Assembly: GCA_003162115.1 (NCBI GenBank)
Contig: PMMV01000078.1
Location: 3,729-8,977 of the forward strand
Source of the DNA: Methanobacterium sp.
GTDB lineage: Archaea > Methanobacteriota > Methanobacteria > Methanobacteriales > Methanobacteriaceae
Direction of reading: 5' to 3'
Length of the DNA stretch: 5,249 nucleotides
Both the position numbers and the translations under genes were made by a program. Below are positions 1 to 5,202 of the stretch, piece by piece (within the stretch, counting starts at the first letter, position 1; every line of letters begins with the position of its first letter). The notes beneath the pieces were generated by a model, which worked only from the letters and a program-made list of their open reading frames with translations, ran no database searches and was not told where the DNA came from.

Positions 1-2
1 TT

Positions 3-83
3 AGCTCATTAATATATTTATTAACAGTGCCTTTTATGAATTTATACACCAAGCTTCGCAGAAGTGGTCCAAATGTTAGATAA
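3..83 (+). CDS. Possible 3' end of an upstream membrane protein gene (partial)
   Basis: From base 3 a reading frame is open from the window edge to the TAA at 81-83, giving about 26 codons that end in LLTVPFMNLYTKLRRSGPNVR. A hydrophobic stretch followed by a basic tail is typical of the last membrane helix and cytoplasmic end of a polytopic membrane protein. It would overlap the start of the next gene (ATG at 73) by 11 bases, a common sign of translational coupling. The frame starting at base 5 is also open up to 77-79 but reads less like a protein end. The piece is too short to assign a family. If the next gene is a CpaB-like pilus-assembly component, a TadB/TadC-type membrane protein would be a natural neighbour, but that is only a guess. 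Confidence 0.35.
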   Translation, partial: SSLIYLLTVPFMNLYTKLRRSGPNVR

Positions 84-1485
84 AATACTAGGAAAAAAAG
101 ATAAAGATAAAAACGATACCCCCGATCTCAGGAAAAATGGAAAAAAATCTGATTCCGATAATTCTGATATTGGTGGACGCCTTAAGGATATGGTAGGAAA
201 AGTTTCGGGCAAACCAAAGGATGATGATAAGGCTAAACTAGATGATGGAGATAAAAAAGTTGCTCCAGATAAAAAAATGCCAAGGCCAATGCCCAAACCC
301 AAACCAAAACAAACGATGGATAAACCAAGACTAAGACCTCCAGAGAAGAAGAAACCAGGAGGATTTGCGGGCTTGGGTGGAGGATTAGGCAAGCAACTTC
401 CTGAAGATGATCAGCGAACACTTGTGGGTGCAGCTGTTTTTGGTATTATATTGATTATACTCGTTGGAGCAGGATATTATTTCCTTGTATATGCACCTTA
501 TCAGGACACCCTGAACAGTGCCAAAATGTCCAAAATTAATGAAGTTAACTCCTATTTTAAAGGAGCCCTAGCAGCAGACCCACAAAAGAATATGATCTTG
601 GCAGATATTGATTCGGGCGTTACACCAGATCAGGTTCTTGCTGTTGATGTAATTGGTCCAGCAACCACTGCTTGGAGGGCCTATCAGAATCAACAGATCA
701 ATCTGAAGAAAGATCCCTACGGAAGGGTACAGATAAGTTATTCAAATCAACCAACGACTGCTGCTGGTAATGGTACAGATTCTTCTGATAGTGCCGTTTC
801 AAGTTCTAGTGATGTGACAAATTTAATTGTGAAGGTAGCTGATGCACAGAAAATAGTAAATGAGGCTGATGCAACTGTACTTGCCAATATGGAAATTACA
901 ACACCAGATACTGTAGCAGTACCAATAGTTTTACTTAGGACACAAGCTGCAGGAGGTTTAGTTAATGTTGGTGATTCAGTTGATGTGTATCAAAATGTAG
1001 CACCTGCACCCGTAACTGGTAACAATACAACACAAACAACCAGTACAGTAACAAATACTTCACCTATAATCAGTGGAGCTACTGTTCTTGCGATTTTAAG
1101 GAACAGTACCAGTGGAACATATAGCTCATCGTCAGCGAACTTGACACACAGTCAATTATTCTCAATAAATTCAGGAGGTCTGAGTACTCAGACAAGTCAA
1201 TCAGCTCAGGGGGATGTTGAACAACTTTTAAGGGCAGGTGCTTCAAGGAACTGGAACGACGCACAGTTAACCACTCTTCTAAATGCTTACGGATGGAGAC
1301 TATCGGACTTTGAAAGGGTTTCAAATCTTGGAGATCTCGATGCTCAGTACTTGGTACTTCTAGAGGTACCCAGGGAAAATGCATTGTGGTTAATAGAAAA
1401 TTCAAACAGTGTTGTTCTCGTTGTACCTACTCAAAGTGCACCTGAGTGGATGATAACAGAACTTCACCAAATATACGGGTCATAG
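73..1485 (+). CDS. DUF515-like membrane protein with CpaB/RcpC-like outer region
   Basis: A 470-residue protein of unknown function that resembles the archaeal DUF515 family. Residues 1-112 are very rich in Lys, Asp and Pro, with no hydrophobic core, and look like a disordered cytoplasmic region. One membrane helix follows at about 117-140. The rest appears to be outside the cell, since it carries six N-X-S/T sequons and Ser/Thr-rich linkers near 225-248 and 310-331. Within it, residues 251-343 (GLVNVGDSVDVYQ, then GATVLAIL) and the end (YLVLLEVPRENALWLIENSN) recall CpaB/RcpC pilus-assembly proteins, which have a 'GD.VDV' segment, a 'VLAI' strand and a terminal 'A..L..A...G.L.L' repeat. The start was set at ATG 73 because GTGGTC (64-69) can pair with the 16S tail with one G-U pair; GTG at 64, in frame, would add three residues. 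DUF515 membership is from memory of the family; the CpaB link is my inference. Confidence 0.8.
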   Translation: MLDKILGKKDKDKNDTPDLRKNGKKSDSDNSDIGGRLKDMVGKVSGKPKDDDKAKLDDGDKKVAPDKKMPRPMPKPKPKQTMDKPRLRPPEKKKPGGFAGLGGGLGKQLPEDDQRTLVGAAVFGIILIILVGAGYYFLVYAPYQDTLNSAKMSKINEVNSYFKGALAADPQKNMILADIDSGVTPDQVLAVDVIGPATTAWRAYQNQQINLKKDPYGRVQISYSNQPTTAAGNGTDSSDSAVSSSSDVTNLIVKVADAQKIVNEADATVLANMEITTPDTVAVPIVLLRTQAAGGLVNVGDSVDVYQNVAPAPVTGNNTTQTTSTVTNTSPIISGATVLAILRNSTSGTYSSSSANLTHSQLFSINSGGLSTQTSQSAQGDVEQLLRAGASRNWNDAQLTTLLNAYGWRLSDFERVSNLGDLDAQYLVLLEVPRENALWLIENSNSVVLVVPTQSAPEWMITELHQIYGS

Positions 1486-1513
1486 ACAATTAAACATTGG
1501 AAATCAATTGATA

Positions 1514-1560
1514 AGATCTGCAGCCGATTTAAACGGGAAAAAGAAAATGGCTGCAGATCT
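1514..1560 (+). repeat. 12-bp perfect inverted repeat (hairpin), possible terminator or processing site
   Basis: AGATCTGCAGCC at 1514-1525 is exactly repeated in reverse complement as GGCTGCAGATCT at 1549-1560. The stem can be lengthened by four A-T pairs if the G at 1526 is bulged out, leaving a loop of roughly 18 bases. The stem begins 28 bases after the stop codon of the DUF515-like gene. Only AAATTTATTT follows it, not a clean T-run, so it does not look like a bacterial intrinsic terminator. It could mark or protect a 3' end, or be a protein-binding site. Confidence 0.6.
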
Positions 1561-1563
1561 AAA

Positions 1564-1577
1564 TTTATTTAAAAATC
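1564..1577 (+). promoter_or_regulatory. Candidate TATA box for the secreted-protein/sortase/mptD genes
   Basis: TTTATTTAAAAATC lies 53-66 bases upstream of the ATG at 1630. An archaeal TATA box here would place the transcription start near 1592-1597, giving a leader of about 35 bases. The match to TTTATATA is imperfect and the stretch directly follows the hairpin, so this is a moderate to weak call. Confidence 0.35.
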
Positions 1578-1602
1578 TTAAAGAATGTTCATCATTATCA
1601 AT

Positions 1603-1618
1603 GATTAACAAGTTAATC
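1603..1618. promoter_or_regulatory. Operator-like palindrome before the secreted-protein gene
   Basis: GATTAAC (1603-1609) and GTTAATC (1612-1618) are perfect inverted repeats separated by two bases. The site ends 11 bases before the start codon and lies at or just after the expected transcription start, where an archaeal repressor dimer could block initiation. Its AT-rich composition makes chance occurrence possible. Confidence 0.35.
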
Positions 1619-1629
1619 GGGGTTAAACT

Positions 1630-2574
1630 ATGGGTTTCAATAATGTAAATATAATATGCACAACTTTGATTGTTCTATTCGTTGTATTAGGATTTTCATG
1701 TTCAATTGCAGCAGCAGCTAACGATCAGGCAACATGGATACAGTCAAATGATTCTACACTTAAGTTTACATTTCTTGAAGCGACCATACATGTCCAGATC
1801 AAAAATAACGCTGATCACGCTGAATTCTTTAAGATTAGCCAGCAATATACTGGTGATGGCACAGTATCACCTTTAATTGACTGGAAGGTTATATCAACAG
1901 ACCCGCCTGCACTCAGGATGATAAATTCTGTAAACCCTGGTGGAGATTTAGGCTGGGAAATTGATTCCCATCAGACCAGGGCTGTAACATTTACTCTAGT
2001 TGAAACTAGCCCTCCAACACCATTTTATATACAAACGGGAGATACTGCCAATACCTTCTGGCCGATCATAGATGATCCTGGACTAACAGCCACATGGTTT
2101 TTACCCGATGAAATAGACTATTTAAATCCAGATCTAGATCTACAACTGTGGCAAGGACACTTCTTTTTCTTCTTAAAAAACATGGAAAAATCAGGTCCTA
2201 GGGTAGAAGGAAATGTAATGGCTCCTATAGTTCCAATCAACTCATTCTTAACAGCCAGCAACCCTACAGTAGATTTTATAAATAATGAGAATCCAAATGC
2301 ACAGACTGCAGCATGGGACGTTACATTGTATCCTGGTCAAACTAAATCTTATTCCTACACATATCAGTGGCCAACCGGGAAAACAGTGACACCTGTAAAC
2401 AGACAGTCTGCTTCTACCAGAATAAATGCTGGTGATTTAGACCCAGTTGATCCTAATTCAACTCAAAATTCTACTTCAATACCGACTAAAAATACAGGAG
2501 TACCGCTCGGTCTTTTACTTGTAGGTGCCATTGTGATTGTAGCTGGAATTGTGTACGCTAGATTTTTACGATAA
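1630..2574 (+). CDS. Secreted cell-surface protein with a sortase-type sorting signal
   Basis: A 314-residue protein I do not recognise by family. Residues 8-29 form a signal peptide with a hydrophobic core and a likely cut after the Ala run at 27-30. The mature part (about 31-270) is rich in beta-strand-forming and aromatic residues, without obvious repeats, and could be one or two Ig-like or similar sandwich domains. A short Asn/Ser/Thr stalk (276-290) contains two sequons (N276, N280); a third is at N40. The end is IPTKNTG at 284-290, a hydrophobic stretch at about 292-310 and a basic RFLR tail, which is the layout of an LPXTG-type sorting signal. The sortase gene begins 37 bases downstream, so this is its likely substrate. 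GGGGT at 1619-1623 is a wobble ribosome binding site six bases before the ATG. If sorting does not occur, the tail would simply be a membrane anchor. Confidence 0.85.
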   Translation: MGFNNVNIICTTLIVLFVVLGFSCSIAAAANDQATWIQSNDSTLKFTFLEATIHVQIKNNADHAEFFKISQQYTGDGTVSPLIDWKVISTDPPALRMINSVNPGGDLGWEIDSHQTRAVTFTLVETSPPTPFYIQTGDTANTFWPIIDDPGLTATWFLPDEIDYLNPDLDLQLWQGHFFFFLKNMEKSGPRVEGNVMAPIVPINSFLTASNPTVDFINNENPNAQTAAWDVTLYPGQTKSYSYTYQWPTGKTVTPVNRQSASTRINAGDLDPVDPNSTQNSTSIPTKNTGVPLGLLLVGAIVIVAGIVYARFLR

Positions 2575-2611
2575 ACTTATTAGTTGGAAGTCTATTAAAA
2601 TCAAAGAAACA

Positions 2612-3334
2612 ATGAAACTTTCAACCTTTTTAGTTTTAATTGGAATGTTGATTATAACTCTCTATGGTTTGATTGAAGTGAGTTACTACGCATCCGAGAA
2701 CAACCTCGTAGGAAATAATTCAGACACCCCCTATTTAGAGATACCTAATATAGGTATTGATCAAGCCATAAACAATAAATCAATTGATTATGGTATTTAT
2801 CGCGATCCTAAATCTGCAGAACCCGGTTATGGAACTGTTGCACTTTTTGGACATAGAACCTTTTATGGATCTCCCTTTTTAAATCTTAATAAACTGCAAA
2901 ATGGAGACAACATTACAGTTGAATGGCCAGGAATAGGCAATGTGGAATATCAGGTAATGAATACAACCATTGTACCAGCTTCTTATCTTCTATCAATTGA
3001 CCAAGGAAATGTTTTATTTTTAGTTACATGTTATCCCTTAGGATCGGACAAGGAGAGATTGATGATAGAAGCTAAACAAGTAAAAATTTATCCAATTAGT
3101 AAATCAGAAAAAAAACCTGCTAAGGATCCTCCATATGCAATCATAATTATCATATGTTTCTTTGCTGGTGGTTCAATCCTAAGTTTTTTCTATCCAGTTA
3201 AAGAGGATCAGTACATAATATTTTTAGCAACAATTGCAATTACCCTAATGTTATTACTGGCATATTTTTTCCCTATTCCACCCGATGCCATTGAATCTAA
3301 GTTATCATGGATTAACAATTTTTTAGGTGTTTAA
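2612..3334 (+). CDS. Sortase (cysteine transpeptidase), three-helix form
   Basis: Sortases cut a C-terminal sorting motif of a secreted protein and join it to a cell-wall or surface nucleophile. This 240-residue copy has one N-terminal helix (4-26), a sortase barrel (about 40-158) and two further helices (175-194 and 201-220). Family landmarks in order: YLEIPNIGIDQAI (41-53), FGHR with catalytic His81, FLNLNKLQNGD (89-99), LVTCYP with catalytic Cys140, and Arg149 in DKERL. All three catalytic residues are present. Four sequons (N35, N55, N100, N117) agree with an outside location. It follows the putative substrate by 37 bases and precedes mptD by one base. ATG 2612 was chosen because it starts right at the membrane helix, although no good ribosome binding site precedes it. 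An in-frame TTG at 2549 would add 21 residues and overlap the previous gene. Sortase identity is firm; the sortase class is not. Confidence 0.92.
   Translation: MKLSTFLVLIGMLIITLYGLIEVSYYASENNLVGNNSDTPYLEIPNIGIDQAINNKSIDYGIYRDPKSAEPGYGTVALFGHRTFYGSPFLNLNKLQNGDNITVEWPGIGNVEYQVMNTTIVPASYLLSIDQGNVLFLVTCYPLGSDKERLMIEAKQVKIYPISKSEKKPAKDPPYAIIIIICFFAGGSILSFFYPVKEDQYIIFLATIAITLMLLLAYFFPIPPDAIESKLSWINNFLGV
3325..3329 (+). promoter_or_regulatory. Ribosome binding site for mptD inside the sortase gene
   Basis: AGGTG lies within the last codons of the sortase gene, six bases before ATG 3336. It decides the start: the in-frame GTG at 3327 overlaps the site itself and would not be used. Confidence 0.65.
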
Positions 3335-3335
3335 A

Positions 3336-3704
3336 ATGGACGTAGACGAAAAATACTTTAATAATATTTCGAAAAGAGAAAGGGCGATTTTTGAGGGGGC
3401 CATAACAATGGGGGCTTTATTTCATCAGTTTATCGGCACTCCAGTCAGTATTAAAAGTGTTGAATCGCTCGAAAAATCTATTGAAGATACAATGAAACTT
3501 CAACCGTGTATTAGTAGAGTTGAAATAAAAATAGACAGAGAAATCCTTGAGAAAATCGAAAATGAGTATGATTATATTTCATTGACAGGTGAAATGTTAG
3601 ACGTTAAAGTTGTGTCTGAATACTCTGATAAAAGGGCAGTTATAAGATTGAAGTTTATCACAGAACTAAACTACCCTCTTATGTACGTTGAAGAAGTTGA
3701 TTAA
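3336..3704 (+). CDS. mptD: Archaeal 7,8-dihydroneopterin aldolase (MptD)
   Basis: MptD cleaves 7,8-dihydroneopterin to 6-hydroxymethyl-7,8-dihydropterin and glycolaldehyde in the cytoplasm, a step towards the pterin of methanopterin. The 122-residue product matches the family length (DUF381, COG2098) and its signature: FEGAITMGALFHQFIGTPVS at 19-38, LQPCISRVEIKID at 55-67 and LNYPLMYVEEV near the end. Glu20, His30 and Gln56 keep the mutual spacing of the residues I recall as important in the Methanocaldococcus enzyme (Glu25, His35, Gln61); I could not check this alignment. It is unrelated to bacterial FolB. The start codon comes one base after the sortase stop, so the two are almost certainly co-transcribed and probably translationally coupled, which is an unexpected partnership. 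No T-run terminator follows. Confidence 0.9.
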   Translation: MDVDEKYFNNISKRERAIFEGAITMGALFHQFIGTPVSIKSVESLEKSIEDTMKLQPCISRVEIKIDREILEKIENEYDYISLTGEMLDVKVVSEYSDKRAVIRLKFITELNYPLMYVEEVD

Positions 3705-3717
3705 CCTTAGGGCTTAA

Positions 3718-3733
3718 AAAAAGAGTTTATATA
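3718..3733 (+). promoter_or_regulatory. Archaeal promoter (A-rich BRE plus TATA box) for the small membrane protein
   Basis: An A-rich element (AAAAAAGAG) runs directly into TTTATATA at 3726-3733. Counting about 25 bases from the centre of the box puts transcription start near 3755, with a leader of about 40 bases before the gene. A second AT-rich stretch (AATATATAATAATT) near 3742 could assist or compete. Confidence 0.6.
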
Positions 3734-3781
3734 TTTAGTGGAATATATAATAATTAACAATATAATGTTACTATCAAAAAA

Positions 3782-3789
3782 GAGGTGAT
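3782..3789 (+). promoter_or_regulatory. Strong ribosome binding site GAGGTGAT
   Basis: Eight consecutive bases are complementary to the expected 3' end of archaeal 16S rRNA. The site contains the GTG at 3785, so that codon is the binding site rather than a start; the true start is TTG 3794 or GTG 3797. Confidence 0.75.
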
Positions 3790-3796
3790 TAGTTTG

Positions 3797-4156
3797 GTGA
3801 ACTGGACAGCAGCATTTGTGGGATTTGTATTGGCTGTGATATTATCAAACCTGTTTGGTTATTTCTTTGGTTTTATTGGCATAAGCATTGGATTGTTCAT
3901 TGCGGGTATTGTTGTTGGATTGATGGTAGGTGGCGGTGTATTAACAGGGTTCGGTAATGGACTGGTTGCAGGTGCATTTGGGGCAATTGTAATTTCCATT
4001 ATACTGTTAATCGGTGGAACAATAACTGCAGGTCTAGTAGGATTCACTGCAGCTGCAATTGCATCAGTTACATGGATACTGACTATTTTCGTCACCAGCG
4101 GATTCGTGGTAGGTATTGGTGGAGCTATAGGATCCCTTGTAAGCGGGAAGAACTGA
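3797..4156 (+). CDS. Small polytopic membrane protein, DUF5518-like
   Basis: A 119-residue, almost wholly hydrophobic protein of unknown function. It has Gly-rich helices at about 4-24, 26-46, 56-78 and 80-112, with almost no charged residues until the final GKN. The opening NWTAAFVGFVLAVILS followed by a helix ending in GLMVGG and a short loop rich in Gly resembles the DUF5518 family of archaeal membrane proteins; this is recalled, not searched. Repeated GxxxG-type spacings suggest tightly packed helices or self-association. GTG 3797 was chosen, seven bases after a perfect ribosome binding site; TTG at 3794 would add one residue and is nearly as good. It has its own promoter, so it need not belong to the sortase/mptD transcript. 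Membrane location is firm; the family is moderately sure. Confidence 0.75.
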   Translation: MNWTAAFVGFVLAVILSNLFGYFFGFIGISIGLFIAGIVVGLMVGGGVLTGFGNGLVAGAFGAIVISIILLIGGTITAGLVGFTAAAIASVTWILTIFVTSGFVVGIGGAIGSLVSGKN

Positions 4157-4158
4157 AA

Positions 4159-4182
4159 TTTTTGAGTAATTTTATTTTTTTT
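4159..4182 (+). terminator. T-run terminator after the small membrane protein
   Basis: Starting two bases after the stop codon are three T-runs, of five, four and eight bases (4159-4163, 4170-4173, 4175-4182). Archaeal RNA polymerase stops at such U-rich tracts without needing a hairpin. Confidence 0.6.
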
Positions 4183-4265
4183 GTATTGGAAAGTAAAATT
4201 GATGTTTATCCAGATATTATAATTAAGTATAATTCATTTATGACAAAATGAGAATTTATAAAGGG

Positions 4266-5033
4266 TTAATTTTTATTTTTTGACTTAATGATTGTAGAAG
4301 CGAAGACAGCTGCCCCGTAACCATTGTCAATGTTTACTACAGCAATCCCGGGCGCGCATGATTGCAACATGGCATAAAGTGCTGTGAACCCTCCTTCACC
4401 AACTCCGTAACCAACCGATGTAGGAACACCAACAACAGGCATATCAACCAGACCAGCCACCACAGAAGGTAAAGCACCTTCCATTCCGGCAACAACAATG
4501 AGGACTTCAACATCCTTCTCTATCATTTCTCTGACTCTAGAGAAGAGTCTGTGAATTCCTGCAACACCCACATCGTATGATCTTAAAACTTCACAACCCG
4601 CTTCCTCAGCCACTATTCTGGCTTCTTCTGCAACTGGGATATCAGAGGTACCTGCGGTTATTATACCAATTTTGCCGATCTTTTCAACATCATGATTCTT
4701 AACCATCAAAATTCGGGCTCGTTTATTATATTCCACAACAAACCCTTTCTCTATAAGTGGAGTTAATTCATTTTTTATAACTTCATACCTCTCCTTTTGG
4801 AGTCTTGTTACCATTATTCGCCCATTAGAAGCACAACTCATTAATATCTTAACAATTTCTTCATCATCTTTCCCTTCGGCAAAAACCGCTTCTGGAACTC
4901 CTGTTCTGATATCTCGACATATGTCCATCTTTGCAAAATCCTCTAACTCCAAGATCTGCATGGTTTTGAGTAATTTTTCAGCCTTATCTGCTGATATTTC
5001 TCCTTTTATAAGTTTTTGAATTATTTCCTTCAT
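4266..5033 (-). CDS. larB: LarB, nickel-pincer cofactor synthesis (NaAD carboxylase/hydrolase)
   Basis: LarB carboxylates the pyridinium ring of nicotinic acid adenine dinucleotide and releases AMP, giving the biscarboxylated mononucleotide that later steps turn into the nickel-pincer cofactor of LarA-type racemases. The 255-residue length is normal. The N-terminal part (1-115) has the LarB signature [16 protein letters not shown] at 40-55. The C-terminal PurE-like domain shows [14 protein letters not shown] (125-138), [10 protein letters not shown] (154-163), [15 protein letters not shown] (181-195), VPTSVGYG (203-210) and [18 protein letters not shown] (225-242). Cys226 fits the cysteine I recall as forming the covalent substrate adduct (Cys221 in Lactobacillus). 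GTGAT (complement of 5037-5041) is the ribosome binding site, three bases before the ATG. The gene points towards the small membrane protein. No larC, larE or larA is in the window. Old annotations may call it a PurE homologue of AIR carboxylase, but it is not the purine enzyme. Confidence 0.94.
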   Translation of the reverse strand: MKEIIQKLIKGEISADKAEKLLKTMQILELEDFAKMDICRDIRTGVPEAVFAEGKDDEEIVKILMSCASNGRIMVTRLQKERYEVIKNELTPLIEKGFVVEYNKRARILMVKNHDVEKIGKIGIITAGTSDIPVAEEARIVAEEAGCEVLRSYDVGVAGIHRLFSRVREMIEKDVEVLIVVAGMEGALPSVVAGLVDMPVVGVPTSVGYGVGEGGFTALYAMLQSCAPGIAVVNIDNGYGAAVFASTIIKSKNKN

Positions 5034-5078
5034 TATATCACTTTATACAATTGAGTATTGCTTGAAGCTGGATAACAA

Positions 5079-5092
5079 GATATAACTTTTTT
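5079..5092 (-). promoter_or_regulatory. Promoter for larB
   Basis: On the minus strand an A-run (complement of 5087-5092) leads into GTTATATC (complement of 5079-5086), a good BRE plus TATA arrangement. Transcription should start near 5055-5060, leaving a leader of about 25 bases before the larB ATG. Confidence 0.5.
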
Positions 5093-5117
5093 ATGTTTAA
5101 ACATTTAATTAAACATA
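5092..5117. repeat. Inverted repeat/palindrome, candidate operator upstream of larB
   Basis: TATGTTTAA (5092-5100) and TTAAACATA (5109-5117) are perfect 9-base inverted repeats with an 8-base spacer. The left part also forms a perfect 12-base palindrome ATGTTTAAACAT (5093-5104), so TTAAACAT occurs twice in direct orientation with a 12-base period (5097 and 5109). The site adjoins the larB promoter's upstream element and sits between two divergent genes, a usual place for a regulator to bind. The regulator is unknown. Confidence 0.45.
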
Positions 5118-5152
5118 TTCCTACACAAGGAAACAAAAATTCATAGTTAAAC

Positions 5153-5163
5153 AATATAAAATA
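5153..5163 (+). promoter_or_regulatory. Candidate TATA box for the gene at the right edge
   Basis: AATATAAAATA is preceded by AAAC and lies 27-50 bases before the possible start codons at 5191 and 5203. Transcription start would be near 5183, giving a very short leader. Confidence 0.35.
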
Positions 5164-5202
5164 ATGAATCAGAATAAAAGATAAAGAAAAATGGGATTTA
5201 AA

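Larger units (their letters stand above)
1486..1629. other. Palindrome-rich intergenic region
   Basis: This 144-base gap between the DUF515-like gene and the secreted-protein gene has no plausible reading frame. It holds a perfect 10-base palindrome at 1503-1512 (ATCAATTGAT), the long hairpin at 1514-1560, an AT-rich TATA-like stretch at 1564-1577, a 6-base inverted repeat at 1591-1605 and a near-perfect 16-base palindrome at 1603-1618. There is no T-run that would act as a typical archaeal terminator for the upstream gene, so the hairpin may serve as the transcript end or processing point instead. Confidence 0.6.

Noticed and set aside
42..421. Open frames on the minus strand with Ser/Leu/Phe/Gly/Pro-rich translations
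   Set aside because: They are the complement of the Lys/Asp/Pro-rich start of the DUF515-like gene, and their composition is an artefact of that bias.
1079..1405. 108-codon open frame on the minus strand
   Set aside because: It lies wholly inside the DUF515-like gene, whose plus-strand frame shows coherent domain features; the minus-strand frame has no recognisable motif.
2130..2141. AGATCTAGATCT palindrome, sharing AGATCT with the hairpin at 1514-1560
   Set aside because: It encodes the DLDL part of the secreted protein and is explained by codon choice for repeated Asp-Leu; the shared six bases are too few to imply a relation.
3859..4095. 78-codon open frame on the minus strand
   Set aside because: It is the complement of a Gly/Ile/Val-rich membrane protein, which produces Pro/Thr/Asn-rich shadows.
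4234..4251. TCATTT/AAATGA inverted repeat between the convergent genes
   Set aside because: Only six AT-rich pairs, poorly placed for a terminator of either gene and likely by chance.
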